Assembly: GCA_904063045.1 (NCBI GenBank)
Contig: CAJFCJ010000018.1
Coordinates: 496,001 to 560,000 of the forward strand
Direction: 5' to 3'
Length of the DNA stretch: 64,000 nucleotides
From: Dimorphilus gyrociliatus
Lineage: Eukaryota; Annelida; Polychaeta; Dinophilidae
This document shows positions 14,222 to 25,227 of the stretch, in pieces (positions within the stretch are counted from its first letter, which is position 1; each line of letters starts with the position of its first letter). The translations under genes and the position numbers were made by a program. The notes under the pieces were generated by a model. The model was not told the origin of the DNA, did no database searches, and worked only from the letters and a program-made list of their open reading frames with translations.

Positions 14222-16254
14222 ATGGTTACTCGCTATATCCCTCAAATTCTGGCCCTAGGAGTTGCTCTTGTTATTGTGAAGCTCTATGGACCGTCTTTCA
14301 ATCGCGAAGCAACTACCATAGAGGATATCAAGGAATATTACGATTATATCATCGGTTAATCAAATATGATAAATATATTTTATTTGTATTTTTAAAATGT
14401 TTTTTTTCTAAAGTTGGTGGTGGAACATCCGGAGCGGTTCTTGCAAGTAGGATAACTGAAGATGAAGACAAAAAGGTTCTTTTAATCGAAGCAGGAGAGG
14501 ATCAAGCACAAAATCCGGATGTAAACATTCCAATAATGGGAGAAAAAGTAAGGGGTTCAGAATTGGACTGGAATTATGAAACTATACCTCAGAAATATGC
14601 TTGCAAATCACACATCAATAGAGTAAGACAGGTTTTAATAGTGTCTTAATAACGCTATATAAAAATATTTAAGGTTGCATTGTGGCATTGCGGCAAAGGA
14701 TTAGGAGGAACTTCGAACATAAACTATATGCAGTATCACAGGGGCTCGAGACATGATTATGATTTATGGGCTGCTCAAGGAGCTACTGGTTGGTCTTTCA
14801 AAGACGTTCTGCCCTATTTTATTAAATCGGAAGATAATCGTAATGGCGATTACGTCAGAACGGTTTTCCACGGCTTTGGTGGGCGGTTAACAGTGCAAGA
14901 TACAATTCTTTCACCAGTGACACAAATTATGACCCTAGCTTTTAAAGAATTAGGGATTGAAAAAAAAGATATTAATGGAAAGAGTCATTTTGGTTATGCA
15001 CATAGCCAGGCAACAATTCGGAATGGAATTCGTTGGTCGACTGACAAAGCATTTTTAAAGAGAGCAATGTTTAAAGATAATTTAGATGTCATAACTGGAG
15101 CATTTGTCACTAAAATTTTAATCGAAAATAAAAAAGCAACTGGAGTTTCGTTTCGGCACAACGGAAAACAGAGGAAAGTACGTGCCAAGAAAGAAGTCAT
15201 TGTCAGTGCTGGGACGATTGGATCTGCGAAACTTCTCCTTCTATCGGGAATCGGACCCAGAAAACACCTAGAAGCCCTTAAAATACCTGTCATTGCGGAT
15301 CTTCCTGTTGGCGAAAATTTGCAAGATCAAGTTCAAACAGATGCTATAGAATTCTTTACTAGACATCATGTTTCAATTACAGCCGCACGATCAGAAAATT
15401 TCTTGTCTTCGTGGGCTTACACTCTTTTCGGTACAGGAATGAAAATGAGTCCAAGATTTCGAGAAGGAACTGCTTTTATTAAGGTTAGGCAACAACCTCC
15501 TCATATTCGTTATCCATTAATAGCTTTGCAAGTAATAGCGAATGTTGCAACTTATAGTTCTGAACAACTTAATATAGATTCAGACACTTGGGGTGCTATG
15601 CATGATGATCTTCCCAGTAAAGAAGGATTCAGTATTTATCCAATTCTTTTACATCCAAGGAGTAGAGGAACAGTTAAGCTAAGGAGTACTAATCCCGAAG
15701 ATCCTCCTCTGATTAATCCTAATTACTTAGCTGATGATGCAGATGTAAAAATCCTAGTAGAAGCGATACAATTTGTCCGTTCAAAATTGGCAGATACTAA
15801 AGTATTAAAAGATTGGGACTTTCAGTTAAGCGACAAAATTCTTCCTGATTGCTCGGAACATGGCAATTTCACCAACCAGTATTGGGAATGCTTCGTGAGG
15901 CATATAACATTATCAGGTGCTTCTCCAGTGGGAACTTGTAAAGTAGGCGCAATTGGGGATCCCACAGCTGTTGTCGATCCTCTCTTGAGAGTCAGAGGTA
16001 TAAAGGGGCTCAGAGTAATTGATGCTTCGATAATACCAAAGTCAGTCAGTGGCAATACGTATGCCACACAAGTTATGCTTGCTGAGAGGGCTTCCGATTT
16101 GATCAGAGAAAAAGACACCGTGAAAAAAATTAAGGATTATTTTAAACATCTTATTTCTGTCAAACATGAGAAATTTAAGGATGAAGACAGTGAAAACATT
16201 GATAGTAAAGCTGCAAAAGAAAAAAAGAAGGGAGAGAAATCAAAAAACAAATGA
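14222..16254 (+). CDS. GMC-family flavoprotein oxidoreductase-like, probably catalytically altered
   Basis: Three exons: 14222-14354, 14414-14622 and 14674-16254. They splice in frame to 640 residues, the usual length of arthropod glucose-dehydrogenase-like GMC proteins. A hydrophobic N-terminus (IPQILALGVALVIVKLYG) suggests a signal peptide or anchor. It is followed by the FAD-binding fold YDYIIVGGGTSGAVLASR with VLLIEAG, then GKGLGGTSNINYMQYHRG, SAGTIGSAKLLLLSGIGP and the C-terminal GMC domain (GTCKVG, VDPLLRVRGIKGLRVIDASI). The catalytic His of the usual HPVGTCKMG is Ser (ASPVGTCKVG). The second active-site position (N in the usual SGNTNAP) is Tyr (SGNTYAT). The last 40 or so residues are unusually Lys/Glu-rich. 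The FAD fold looks intact, so it may bind flavin without normal dehydrogenase chemistry. Family certain, substrate unknown. Confidence 0.93.
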
Positions 16255-16371
16255 AGATATAGAATAAATATAGCTATAGGTTGATCGACACCTGGTATAT
16301 TTAGATAGTGATTTTTATTCATAAAATTTCCACTTTTTCCTGTATTTTGCTAATAACAATGTAGATGGCGC

Positions 16372-16383
16372 TACACATCCCCT
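16372..16383 (+). promoter_or_regulatory. TAGATGGCGCTA motif, copy 1 (CTCF-like)
   Basis: Exact 12-mer TAGATGGCGCTA. It contains AGATGGCGC, which matches the core of the CTCF consensus (AGRKGGCGC). Function is inferred. Confidence 0.45.
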
Positions 16384-16945
16384 TTTAAGTGACTATGGAT
16401 TATCTAACCATAATCCCTTAAAATGAACTATGTATTCAATGAACAATGCAGTTACCCTTTCCTTCCACTGACAAGCAAAAATTTACCAAACAACCTGTAA
16501 TCTGAAATATATTTTAAGTAACAGTTATTTAAAATAGAAAATTCATTCTTATGAATAGCAAGCTCAAACGCAGATTTTTTAAATCTAATTTTTTTTGTTT
16601 TCAAAGAAATGAACGCAAAGAATTTTAAAAAAAGATGTTATGTGAACATATAGACCAAATGAATTATTCTACAACTCGGTACTTCTTAGGAATATTTTTG
16701 TATTCGGTTTATCCAAAAATAATCTACACAACATCAACAAAACAATGCTTTAATATAAAACATTTGGAGCCAACATATACACCATTCGCGTGTGACCCTT
16801 TTTTCTTCTGATTCATTAGTATAGCTAAAACAGTGCGATAAAGACAATTTTCGAAATCGCTAGAAAAGTTAAATCTATCAAAATTCACATTCTAATATGT
16901 CAACAAAAAAGTATGCAATATTCATAATAGTTATATATTTCTCAA

Positions 16946-16957
16946 TAGATGGCGCTA
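16946..16957 (+). promoter_or_regulatory. TAGATGGCGCTA motif, copy 2 (CTCF-like)
   Basis: Second exact copy in the same orientation, 574 nt after copy 1. Confidence 0.45.
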
Positions 16958-17454
16958 TAATAAAAAACAAATATATATTCTTCTATTGGCTTGATTATGC
17001 TAAATAAAAAAATAACACACAATTTATAAAGCAAACTATCATTTTACATCATTTACAATGTGTCTTTGCATTGAAAAACTAAATGAATAAATAAAAGCAA
17101 ATATACATTTATAGTGTAAAAATAAATAACCATATGTACATGAAAGAGGAAAAATTATAAACATTCATAAATTAATCTAAATAGGTGAATATATGATCAT
17201 AATTTTTTCTCCTATTTATTCACTCAGCAGCTTGCTTAGTTCTCTTCGTTTTTATCAATAGGAAGACGTCGTTTTACGTCCGTCATTAAATTGCTCTAAC
17301 GGAACGCATACATGATGAATATTGCAGAGTATATGGAAATAGAATCACAGCAAATTGGTGTGAACACTTAACTAAAAGATTTGACATTTAAAATTATTAA
17401 GTAACGTAGACAAATAGTAAAATTAGACATTTGAATAACAGTTCAGCATATCGT

Positions 17455-17466
17455 TAGATGGCGCTA
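17455..17466 (+). promoter_or_regulatory. TAGATGGCGCTA motif, copy 3 (CTCF-like)
   Basis: Third exact copy in the same orientation, 509 nt after copy 2 and about 260 nt from the 3' end of the zinc-finger gene. Confidence 0.45.
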
Positions 17467-17725
17467 GGCACTATTATATATCTATTTTTCCAAGTAAATG
17501 CCTCTCTTTTAAATCATAATGTTGTAGACTCCGTCACAAGTGTGTGCCAGAGAGATCTATATTGACCTTGGATGTTTTAGACTTCAGTGTCCCGTTCCCA
17601 GAGCTTTTCAATCAATAACAACCGTACAGTCATCAAAATATATCCCTAAGCGCCCCATTGACAAACAGGATATGAATCGGTAGCCAATGCAGCTACATAT
17701 TATAGACCTATAAACCTATGCTTTT

Positions 17726-18517
17726 TCAAAATCTGGACGATGAAAGGACGTCTTCTAAGAGACGGTCAACTTGGTCCGTGTCATGTTTTAAAGTCCTTTC
17801 TAAATTCAAATCAGGCGTTAAAACCGAAAGCATTCGAACAACATTTTTCCGTAAAAATTTGAGACGTCTTGCATGTTCACAATCAGTTTCTGAATGTGTG
17901 GACATTAGATCTACACCCTTACTCCCAGGAAACTGGTCTGTGGAAAGAAACGGTGGTGTTAAAAGTGATCCTAGTCCGCCAAAAAATTTTGGTTCAACCA
18001 GAGACGGGTTCGGAAAAAAAGTTGGTGGTGGTAACAAGGATATAGGAGGTGGGATGGGAGGAGTTCGCCTTGTTATTTTTAAAACATCCGTTCTTTTATC
18101 CAAATTATAATAAATCATTTGGGCTCCATGTCTTGACCGAATGTGAGATTTCAGCAGATGACCCTGTGTATATCGCATTCCACAGGCCCCACACCAATAA
18201 GGGCGTTCGCCTGTATGAGTTCTTCTATGAACAGCTAAGTTTGACTGGTGTCTTGTTGCATATGCGCAATCATCGCATTTATATACTTTCGGAGGAGTTA
18301 TCTCTGACGATGTTGTTTCGGCTTCAGGATTTTCAGAGGTATCGTCTTCCATAATCGGAATTGGTGATGGTGAAACTCCTTCTCCATTTAACCACACACA
18401 TGGAAAGGTTCTTGGGGTAACATCGTCGTCATCTTCAGCTGTTTTGTCTTTTAATCTTGCAATTGTATCTAATAATTTCAAGGGCTGTGAGTCACTTTGT
18501 TTAGCAGCCAGAATCAT
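17726..18517 (-). CDS. two-finger C2H2 zinc-finger protein
   Basis: A single open exon of 263 residues starting MILAAKQSD. Residues roughly 80-135 hold two classical C2H2 fingers: YKCDDCAYATRHQSNLAVHRRTH, then after the TGERPY linker WCGACGMRYTQGHLLKSHIRSRH. The N-terminal third is acidic, with a DDDD run and Pro/Ser-rich stretches. The C-terminal half has a Pro-rich part (PPIPPPISLLPPP) and ends in a helix-like segment LERTLKHDTDQVDRLLEDVL. A TTCTAG acceptor lies about 18 nt upstream of the ATG, so there is probably a spliced 5' UTR. The fingers and TGERP linker suggest a nuclear DNA-binding regulator. I cannot assign an ortholog. Confidence 0.8.
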   Translation of the reverse strand: MILAAKQSDSQPLKLLDTIARLKDKTAEDDDDVTPRTFPCVWLNGEGVSPSPIPIMEDDTSENPEAETTSSEITPPKVYKCDDCAYATRHQSNLAVHRRTHTGERPYWCGACGMRYTQGHLLKSHIRSRHGAQMIYYNLDKRTDVLKITRRTPPIPPPISLLPPPTFFPNPSLVEPKFFGGLGSLLTPPFLSTDQFPGSKGVDLMSTHSETDCEHARRLKFLRKNVVRMLSVLTPDLNLERTLKHDTDQVDRLLEDVLSSSRF

Positions 18518-18796
18518 TTTAACTTCTTTTAATCACTAGAATGTAAAAAACAAATTGATTTTTAACTTAGCTTTAGAATTACAAAGTCACATAAATGATC
18601 TGCAATTACAACTTCATTCGCGATCCAAATATTTTACTGGAAGTGAGATCATATATTCATGTGAGAGCAATGTCACTTGCAATTGACTATGAAATACTAT
18701 TTTATCCGGAACGTACGATATGGAATATTCACACAATAAAAACGCATATACTGAATGCGCCATAACATATTATATATGTGCAGAAATATATAAATA

Positions 18797-18802
18797 TATA
18801 TA

Positions 18803-18842
<40 letters not shown>

Positions 18843-18848
18843 TATATA
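18797..18848. repeat. 52-nt perfect palindrome around (TA)17
   Basis: TATATACTG at 18797-18805 and its reverse complement CAGTATATA at 18840-18848 flank an uninterrupted (TA)17 run at 18806-18839. The whole element is self-complementary and could extrude as a cruciform. Confidence 0.85.
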
Positions 18849-19171
18849 CAGCATAGATAAATATGATGTGTTTGGATAATATATTTGTACATAATGGCTA
18901 TTTTTATCTGTTATACCTGTGTCTTTCTTGCTCATTACGCTGCGTAGAATGTACAAGCGAACGCATGATAAACAGCATGCTGGCATATATATTTATAGTA
19001 CATAGTATGCCATATATACAATACAGTAAAACAGTTATAAATAGTTTATACTGATTTTTCTATTTGGTCCTAAGTTAAGCTGAAACAACTTTAGTATTCG
19101 ACCAACGATATACTATTACTATTATAAGTAAAATGGAAAACGCAATAGTCTATAACAGATTAATTAAGATT

Positions 19172-19253
19172 GCACAACTGAGATGGTAGCTTATCAAAAC
19201 AGTTCTAATTTTGTCTCTAACCCTATTTGTAGCTTGAAAAATCTCAGTTGTGC
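19172..19253 (+). other. candidate stem-loop (possible small-RNA hairpin)
   Basis: GCACAACTGAGAT at 19172-19184 is perfectly complementary to ATCTCAGTTGTGC at 19241-19253. Inside this stem AGCT (19188-19191) can pair with AGCT (19231-19234), and CAAAA (19195-19199) with TTTTG (19209-19213). The length of about 82 nt suits a pre-miRNA, but the continuous stem is only 13 bp with an asymmetric internal loop. I do not recognise a known miRNA seed. Confidence 0.3.
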
Positions 19254-19947
19254 TAGATTTACTATATGAACTTAAAACTTTCGATGAGCACAATAGCGAC
19301 AGGAGATGATTTTGGCATTATTTTCTTGGTCACGTGGTAATGCGTTAGTCGCCATTTTAACGTCATGAACTCAACGAATCGAAAGTTCACTTATCCATAA
19401 ATTATTCACAGTACAGTTATAGAATTGAGCTATATAAGCTTATTGCAAATAATCCCAAACGTATATATACATCATATATATTCAGCATACACTGAGGAGG
19501 TCGCTCTTAAAATATGCACTAGGCGTTTCATATGTACGAATAAAAGCTATTTTTCTAATAATTGTAACGTTTCCTTGTATTCAAAGGCTAATCATTGTAT
19601 GGTATAAAAAGCCATGTACTTTTAAAATAATATTTCTATCCAACAGTGTAGGAGTTTAATCTTTGATACTGAGAGAGAGAGACTTTCACCTTAATCTTCG
19701 TAAAAATCTCATAGACGATACTTAAATTTTAAAATTTAACACTTTCTCACAGCACCTGCTATGAATAACGTTGCAGTTGATGCGGAACGGGATCGTAACA
19801 ACCAATCACAGTCAAACACAACTGAACAATGCAGTCTTTGTTATGCATTGATCCTTTCAAACGCACCGCATTAGTCAATCAGTCATGTACACATACTTTG
19901 TTTATTACGTCAACAACTTTTCAAGTCGAGCTGCACACACACATACA

Positions 19948-19973
19948 ATATATATATATATATATATATATAT
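19948..19973. repeat. (TA)n microsatellite
   Basis: Uninterrupted alternating TA run of about 25 nt. Confidence 0.8.
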
Positions 19974-21828
19974 TTATGCAAAATGATATCGGAAATATTT
20001 AAATGTATTGGAGCTTTGCATATTACATACTTAATAATAATGCATGTTTACTAAAAACAAAATATGAGGCTAAAGATCTATTTAAATATACGCCTAATTA
20101 AAAAAAACAATCAAAGTGATATAATAATTATAATTATTGAATTATCAAAATTGAAAGGTAAAATAGTCGACAAGGAGCAATCCAAATTAAATGCGTGATA
20201 GGATAACTTTTTGAAAAAATCATTGTCGTGCAAAATTCTTAAAGACAAAATAAAGAAGCCAATTAAGAAGCAAAAACTAGTCTTACATTATTTTAATTAC
20301 CAAAATTTGCTTTTCAGTCGTGCTTTACGAAAAAGTAAATTTTTTTAACCAATTTGAAAATTCGAGATTAAAGTTGCAGAATAATTTAGAAAACAGTACA
20401 AAATTTTTCCAGCTATAGTTAACTAAAAATCTTTTAAAAGTAAAAAAAAAACTCATTGTTCTTTTGCTTAAATCGTATAGAGTCATGTTGGATATATTAA
20501 TATATATATATATTAAGTTTGGTAAATATTCCTTAACCACTAGCTTGATAAAAAACTATAATGTCATGGAAGAATGACAAAGATTCTCGTGCTCTTGCTA
20601 AATTGTTTAATTTTATAAACCTGATTTTCTGATTTACTTTAATTAGTTGAAAGAAATTTCGTTCAGTGATGCAGAAAATGGAATTTACATCAAAATAGAA
20701 ACTTTCATTTGTAATTTGCTTGAATTCATTTCGTTTATTATTTTTATCACTTGATATAAATTTTGTGATAAATGCATAAGTTCAAAACTACATAAATAAA
20801 AGGTTCTAGATATTTTAACTTGAGTAAGTAAATTATTAGACTATTGAATAGCTCACTTCAATTGACAGTTTTTGAAAGGAAATAAGTGAACTTTTCGAGA
20901 AATTGATTATTCGGCGACTTTGTGAATAAATTGTTCTTATTTCCTACGATTGCATGAGCTTAATCTGTTCAATTGAATTATCATCATAATGCCCCAAGCG
21001 CGTGTATTGCAGTTTTGTTCTTATATTTTACTTTCATTTGCAGTTGCACGCCATCGTTTATTATTTATTGCCTTTACATATGAATATCTATATTTATATA
21101 ATACCAGACGCGTGTAATGTAAATATATATGCATACGTTCGTTTCCGATTGCATATATATATATATATACATATATTTATAAATATATACTGCATATACA
21201 TAGCCTATAAATGAATAATTTTCATTCTAATTTTATATACAATTATAAATACATAATTAGAAGTGTCAGTTGTACATTTCCTCAAACTATCAAATATATA
21301 TATATATATTTAATATATTTATTTTCGAAAGCAACTAAAGCAGCCAGCATGTAGCCAACAATAATTGCTTCAACTAGTCTTTCTAATGATCTACATTTAC
21401 GTACCCTTGTGCTCTGCAAAGCACCAGATCTTGCATCAACAATAAAACAAATAAATAAATAATAAATTATTATATGCAGGACACATTCTAAAATACTTAT
21501 ATATTTACTGTGCATATACTGTCTCTATTTAGCTCTATATGTGCGCGTAACTTGTAATATATAAAAGAATGCACACACAATGCTGCAATATATACTAAAT
21601 CATGTATATAATTATCGGAAAATCGACGGCTTATCGGCACATAAAGGGAAAGGCGTTCAACAATACCCTGCTAATAAAATTATTCATGGAAATCCATATA
21701 CATTACAGTTATTGCAGTCGGTGATATTATAAACAGATGCGCATGTAGGAAATGATTCATTTCAGCCATATGGCTGTATAATACATACTTACATGCGCTC
21801 TATATATAAATATACAATAGATAAATCT

Positions 21829-21834
<6 letters not shown>

Positions 21835-21872
<38 letters not shown>
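21835..21872. repeat. (TA)n microsatellite
   Basis: Alternating AT run of about 38 nt, preceded by ACACACAT. Confidence 0.85.
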
Positions 21873-21874
<2 letters not shown>

Positions 21875-22033
21875 GCATGAGTTATATGTATTTATATAAT
21901 ATCCTTTTTCAATATTTATAAATATAAAAACTTAATAATTTTACACGCTTTTTTTATCACATTATTTATAACTCAAAATGAAATGAAATACATACAAACA
22001 TACTTAACAAAAAATATTTATAGAGAAAAATGT

Positions 22034-22035
<2 letters not shown>

Positions 22036-22072
<37 letters not shown>
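22036..22072. repeat. (TA)n microsatellite
   Basis: Alternating AT run of about 36 nt. Confidence 0.85.
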
Positions 22073-22074
<2 letters not shown>

Positions 22075-22343
22075 AATATATTCTTATTTATATAATAATT
22101 GTTATATTTATTCATTCATATATTTATATTTATATATATTATTTATATTGTATACTGCATACATATACAGTGTATATTTAGATATGAATTATGCAAATAT
22201 TTGTGATTTGACGTTTCCTGCACTAATGTGTATTTGATATACATTCCACTTATCGTACAGACAGAAATTCGCGACATGTAAAATCGTATGGTGAAATTTT
22301 GAACTATGTGATATAAAATTGGATCTAATACATAATATATCAT

Positions 22344-22347
<4 letters not shown>

Positions 22348-22390
<43 letters not shown>
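22348..22390. repeat. (TA)n microsatellite
   Basis: Alternating AT run of about 43 nt, the longest in the window, preceded by two CATAT units. Confidence 0.85.
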
Positions 22391-22393
<3 letters not shown>

Positions 22394-22471
22394 ATAGCAT
22401 ATATAAATTATATATATACGAGCAATATACAGTACATAAATCTATATAAATATAAGACTTATATATACATG

Positions 22472-22496
22472 CATATATATATATATATATATATAT
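22472..22496. repeat. (TA)n microsatellite
   Basis: Alternating AT run of about 25 nt following GCAT. Confidence 0.8.
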
Positions 22497-23283
22497 TTAC
22501 AGATACGCATTCACCATGAATCACACGCCCTAAACAAAGAACTGGGCGTTTTTTTATTTTCACATATATAAATATAGAACGCTTATATTTATATAAACGG
22601 AAGGTGAAAATCAATGCTTAGCAGTAGGATCGAATAATTTAATTGCGAAACGAATTGAGTAAAGTGTATTATTGTTTGGGATTGTTATCATGCAAAATAC
22701 ATATATGGACGCGTGTTTTTTCTGACTGTTACACGAGTGTAGAATAAACAGAGTATAGAATCAACATGAAGAACTGTTTACAAATGAGTATAGTTTTTGA
22801 TAGAGCGTGTTGAGTTTTCACATTCGTGTTTATATACTGCCAAAGATGCTGGTTAGAGATTACCAGCACGAATAACGCTTTATAGAATATATATGTATAC
22901 ATATGCTATTTATATACTTTCTGGTTGGCATTCAGATGCACTTGCTTTAGCGAATGTTCAAAAGTTTTTCGAAAGTCAATTGAAACATTCACATTGTACA
23001 TACATAATGATGTATCATAACTTTCAATGAATGAAAATAAAATTGCAACGTTATTTGACATCTTTGTAATAAGATAACGATTAATCAACTTTGAATTGTG
23101 TACAGGTTTGTTACAAGAAAATCGTATTAGCCTCTCGCGCCAATATCTCAATTCATAATCAGCCCGACAAAACGCTATTATATATTATGCACAATCGTAA
23201 AAAGTATCAAATAAGGTAATCAAACGAAAAAGCTGCATGATTAATGTCTATTGCAGATTGAATCGATACTCCTATATATATAG

Positions 23284-23309
23284 TATATATATATATATAT
23301 ATATATATA
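23284..23309. repeat. (TA)n microsatellite
   Basis: Alternating TA run of about 26 nt. Confidence 0.8.
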
Positions 23310-25227
23310 AGTATAAATACTTTTTTATTGCTTGATTTTTGTATTCACCATTTATAAGCGAAATTTGACTACATACTGTATATATTTGCCGCGATGCTAA
23401 GCTTTAAACTAATATTGACGAATTCTGCGTCTTAACTCGTGACACGCACGCGTTGTGATGGCAAAGCACACATTTTTTCTTTCACTCCATTTTTACATAT
23501 ATGTATTCTATACATATCATGTATGCGCATGGATGTTCGAGGTATGATAATTCACCAGCTAGGTTCGTCTATTGCTTAATGTATAATGTAAGTTGCTGGT
23601 TAATTTAGGTAAATGGAACATAAGAAAAAAAGCTGGTAAAATCTCCCTGTTAAAGTTTTAGCAGTGTTAAACGTTTAAAAAGGGAACTGTTCAAGAAAAT
23701 CAATACTGTTTAACACCGGCAAAGATGTACACTCGCTTGCACGCATATTATACAACATGACGCTTAATTACGTGTAATCATAAGAAAAAACCCTCTGGAG
23801 TAAATCTAATTAGAGAGAACAAAGAAGAAATTGGAAATTAACAAATGCTAAAATGCATTCTTATTTATTGATTTAATTATATAGGACTATATTTCTACGT
23901 CTGCATGGAAAATTTCGTTTCTAATATTAACGTAGCTCATGCATTACAAATCGCATTTACAATGCATATCCAAAGCTCATTAATCTATTAATAATCGCTT
24001 TTTATACTTATATAAATCCAAATTTACATGCTTTTTTCCAACGTCACGCAAATGCTATATTACATTATATTAACTCCATCCAGACGGTCTGCTCGCTTAT
24101 TTCTTCAAGAGTTCTGGACAGTTTTATGACTATGTATCAATATATCTAGGCCTTTACCTTTAATTATAAAGGTCTTGAATCGTTTAATTACCCTAATTAA
24201 ATCATTCCACCTGCTCTACACTTACCAGACATTTATAAAAGTTTTAAAAATTTCGAAATTAACAGTTAATAACTTTCCTACAGAGTGTTGAAAAAGGAGT
24301 TTTTTGTACGATTTGTAAAACAAAGAAAATTATCCTTGATTGCCTTTATATGCGTCATAATATTATTGTTCGAATAAGTATATTTAAAAACAAGAACCAA
24401 TGAATTTGCAAGTCCATTAATTTACTCATTAAAGTGCCGAAAAAGTACATTGAAATCAATACAATTTAAAAAAATTATATCAAACCTTAACGGTCCCATT
24501 GCTAAGCTTTTGATTTCCAAATTCTCAAGAATTCGAAGATTCGACTGCATCGCTAGCGCTCAATCCGCCATAAGAAACAAATCCCAAAATGCAGTTTTAG
24601 TCGGGTTTTGATTCGAACTCGAAATACATTTATCGGTTAGAGTTGGGATTAATGAACCGTACAACAATTTAGATGCTCTTTTGATGCTGAAAATTTACAT
24701 GTATATTATATGTATGTATCATATTTATTTGATAAAATCTACGGCGATAGCAAAGACATTGTGAGATATCTATATTTTTGACCCCTATTGAATTCTCTTG
24801 GCGTATCATAACTTCAAACTTCAAAAACACAAAAAAGGCTTAGGGTCACGTAATCCCAACTTTAGCCCCTAACTTTTAAAGAATATTAATGGTTGAAATG
24901 CAATTTGCTTTGTTTTCGGCTGGAATCTCCAAAACTCAACTACCACAAATAAATGACCTTTTTGCTCATTTAACCGTGTGGGGTCTTTATATACTTCCCC
25001 AGAGTAGTATTTTTTTTCTATAAACCAAAAATCACTTTAAAACTAAAATATTAGTGAAAAACCGGTAGTCATTTCAAATTATATTTATACTACAGGTGGC
25101 GTTCATAAAAAGGTTTATTGACGATATCCACAACATAAGAACGAGATTTACAACATTAAACAGTCGAATTATCGTCCACTATTTTTAAGTGTTTTATTTC
25201 TATCCGTGAAGTAGTAGCAGCAGGAAT

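Larger units (their letters stand above)
16255..17725. other. convergent intergenic region
   Basis: Gap between the 3' ends of the GMC gene (plus) and the zinc-finger gene (minus). It is AT-rich and has no ORF worth reporting. It holds three identical TAGATGGCGCTA 12-mers, listed separately, and presumably both 3' UTRs. Confidence 0.6.
18540..25227. other. gene-poor region rich in (TA)n microsatellites
   Basis: About 6.7 kb with no exon I can support. The longer open frames translate to Tyr/Ile repeats of the (TA)n tracts. It contains at least seven long (TA)n runs, a 52-nt perfect palindrome and a candidate hairpin at 19172-19253. CACGTG occurs near 19331 and AAAATGGCGA (minus strand) near 19350. 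AGGTGGCGTT, a CTCF/YY1-like word, occurs near 25094, about 130 nt upstream of XRCC1. It lies upstream of both the zinc-finger gene and XRCC1, which diverge, so both promoters should lie here. Confidence 0.6.

Noticed and set aside
17718-18110. 130-codon plus-strand ORF
   Set aside because: Antisense shadow of the C2H2 zinc-finger gene.
21983-22519. ORFs rich in Tyr and Ile
   Set aside because: They are translations of (TA)n microsatellites.
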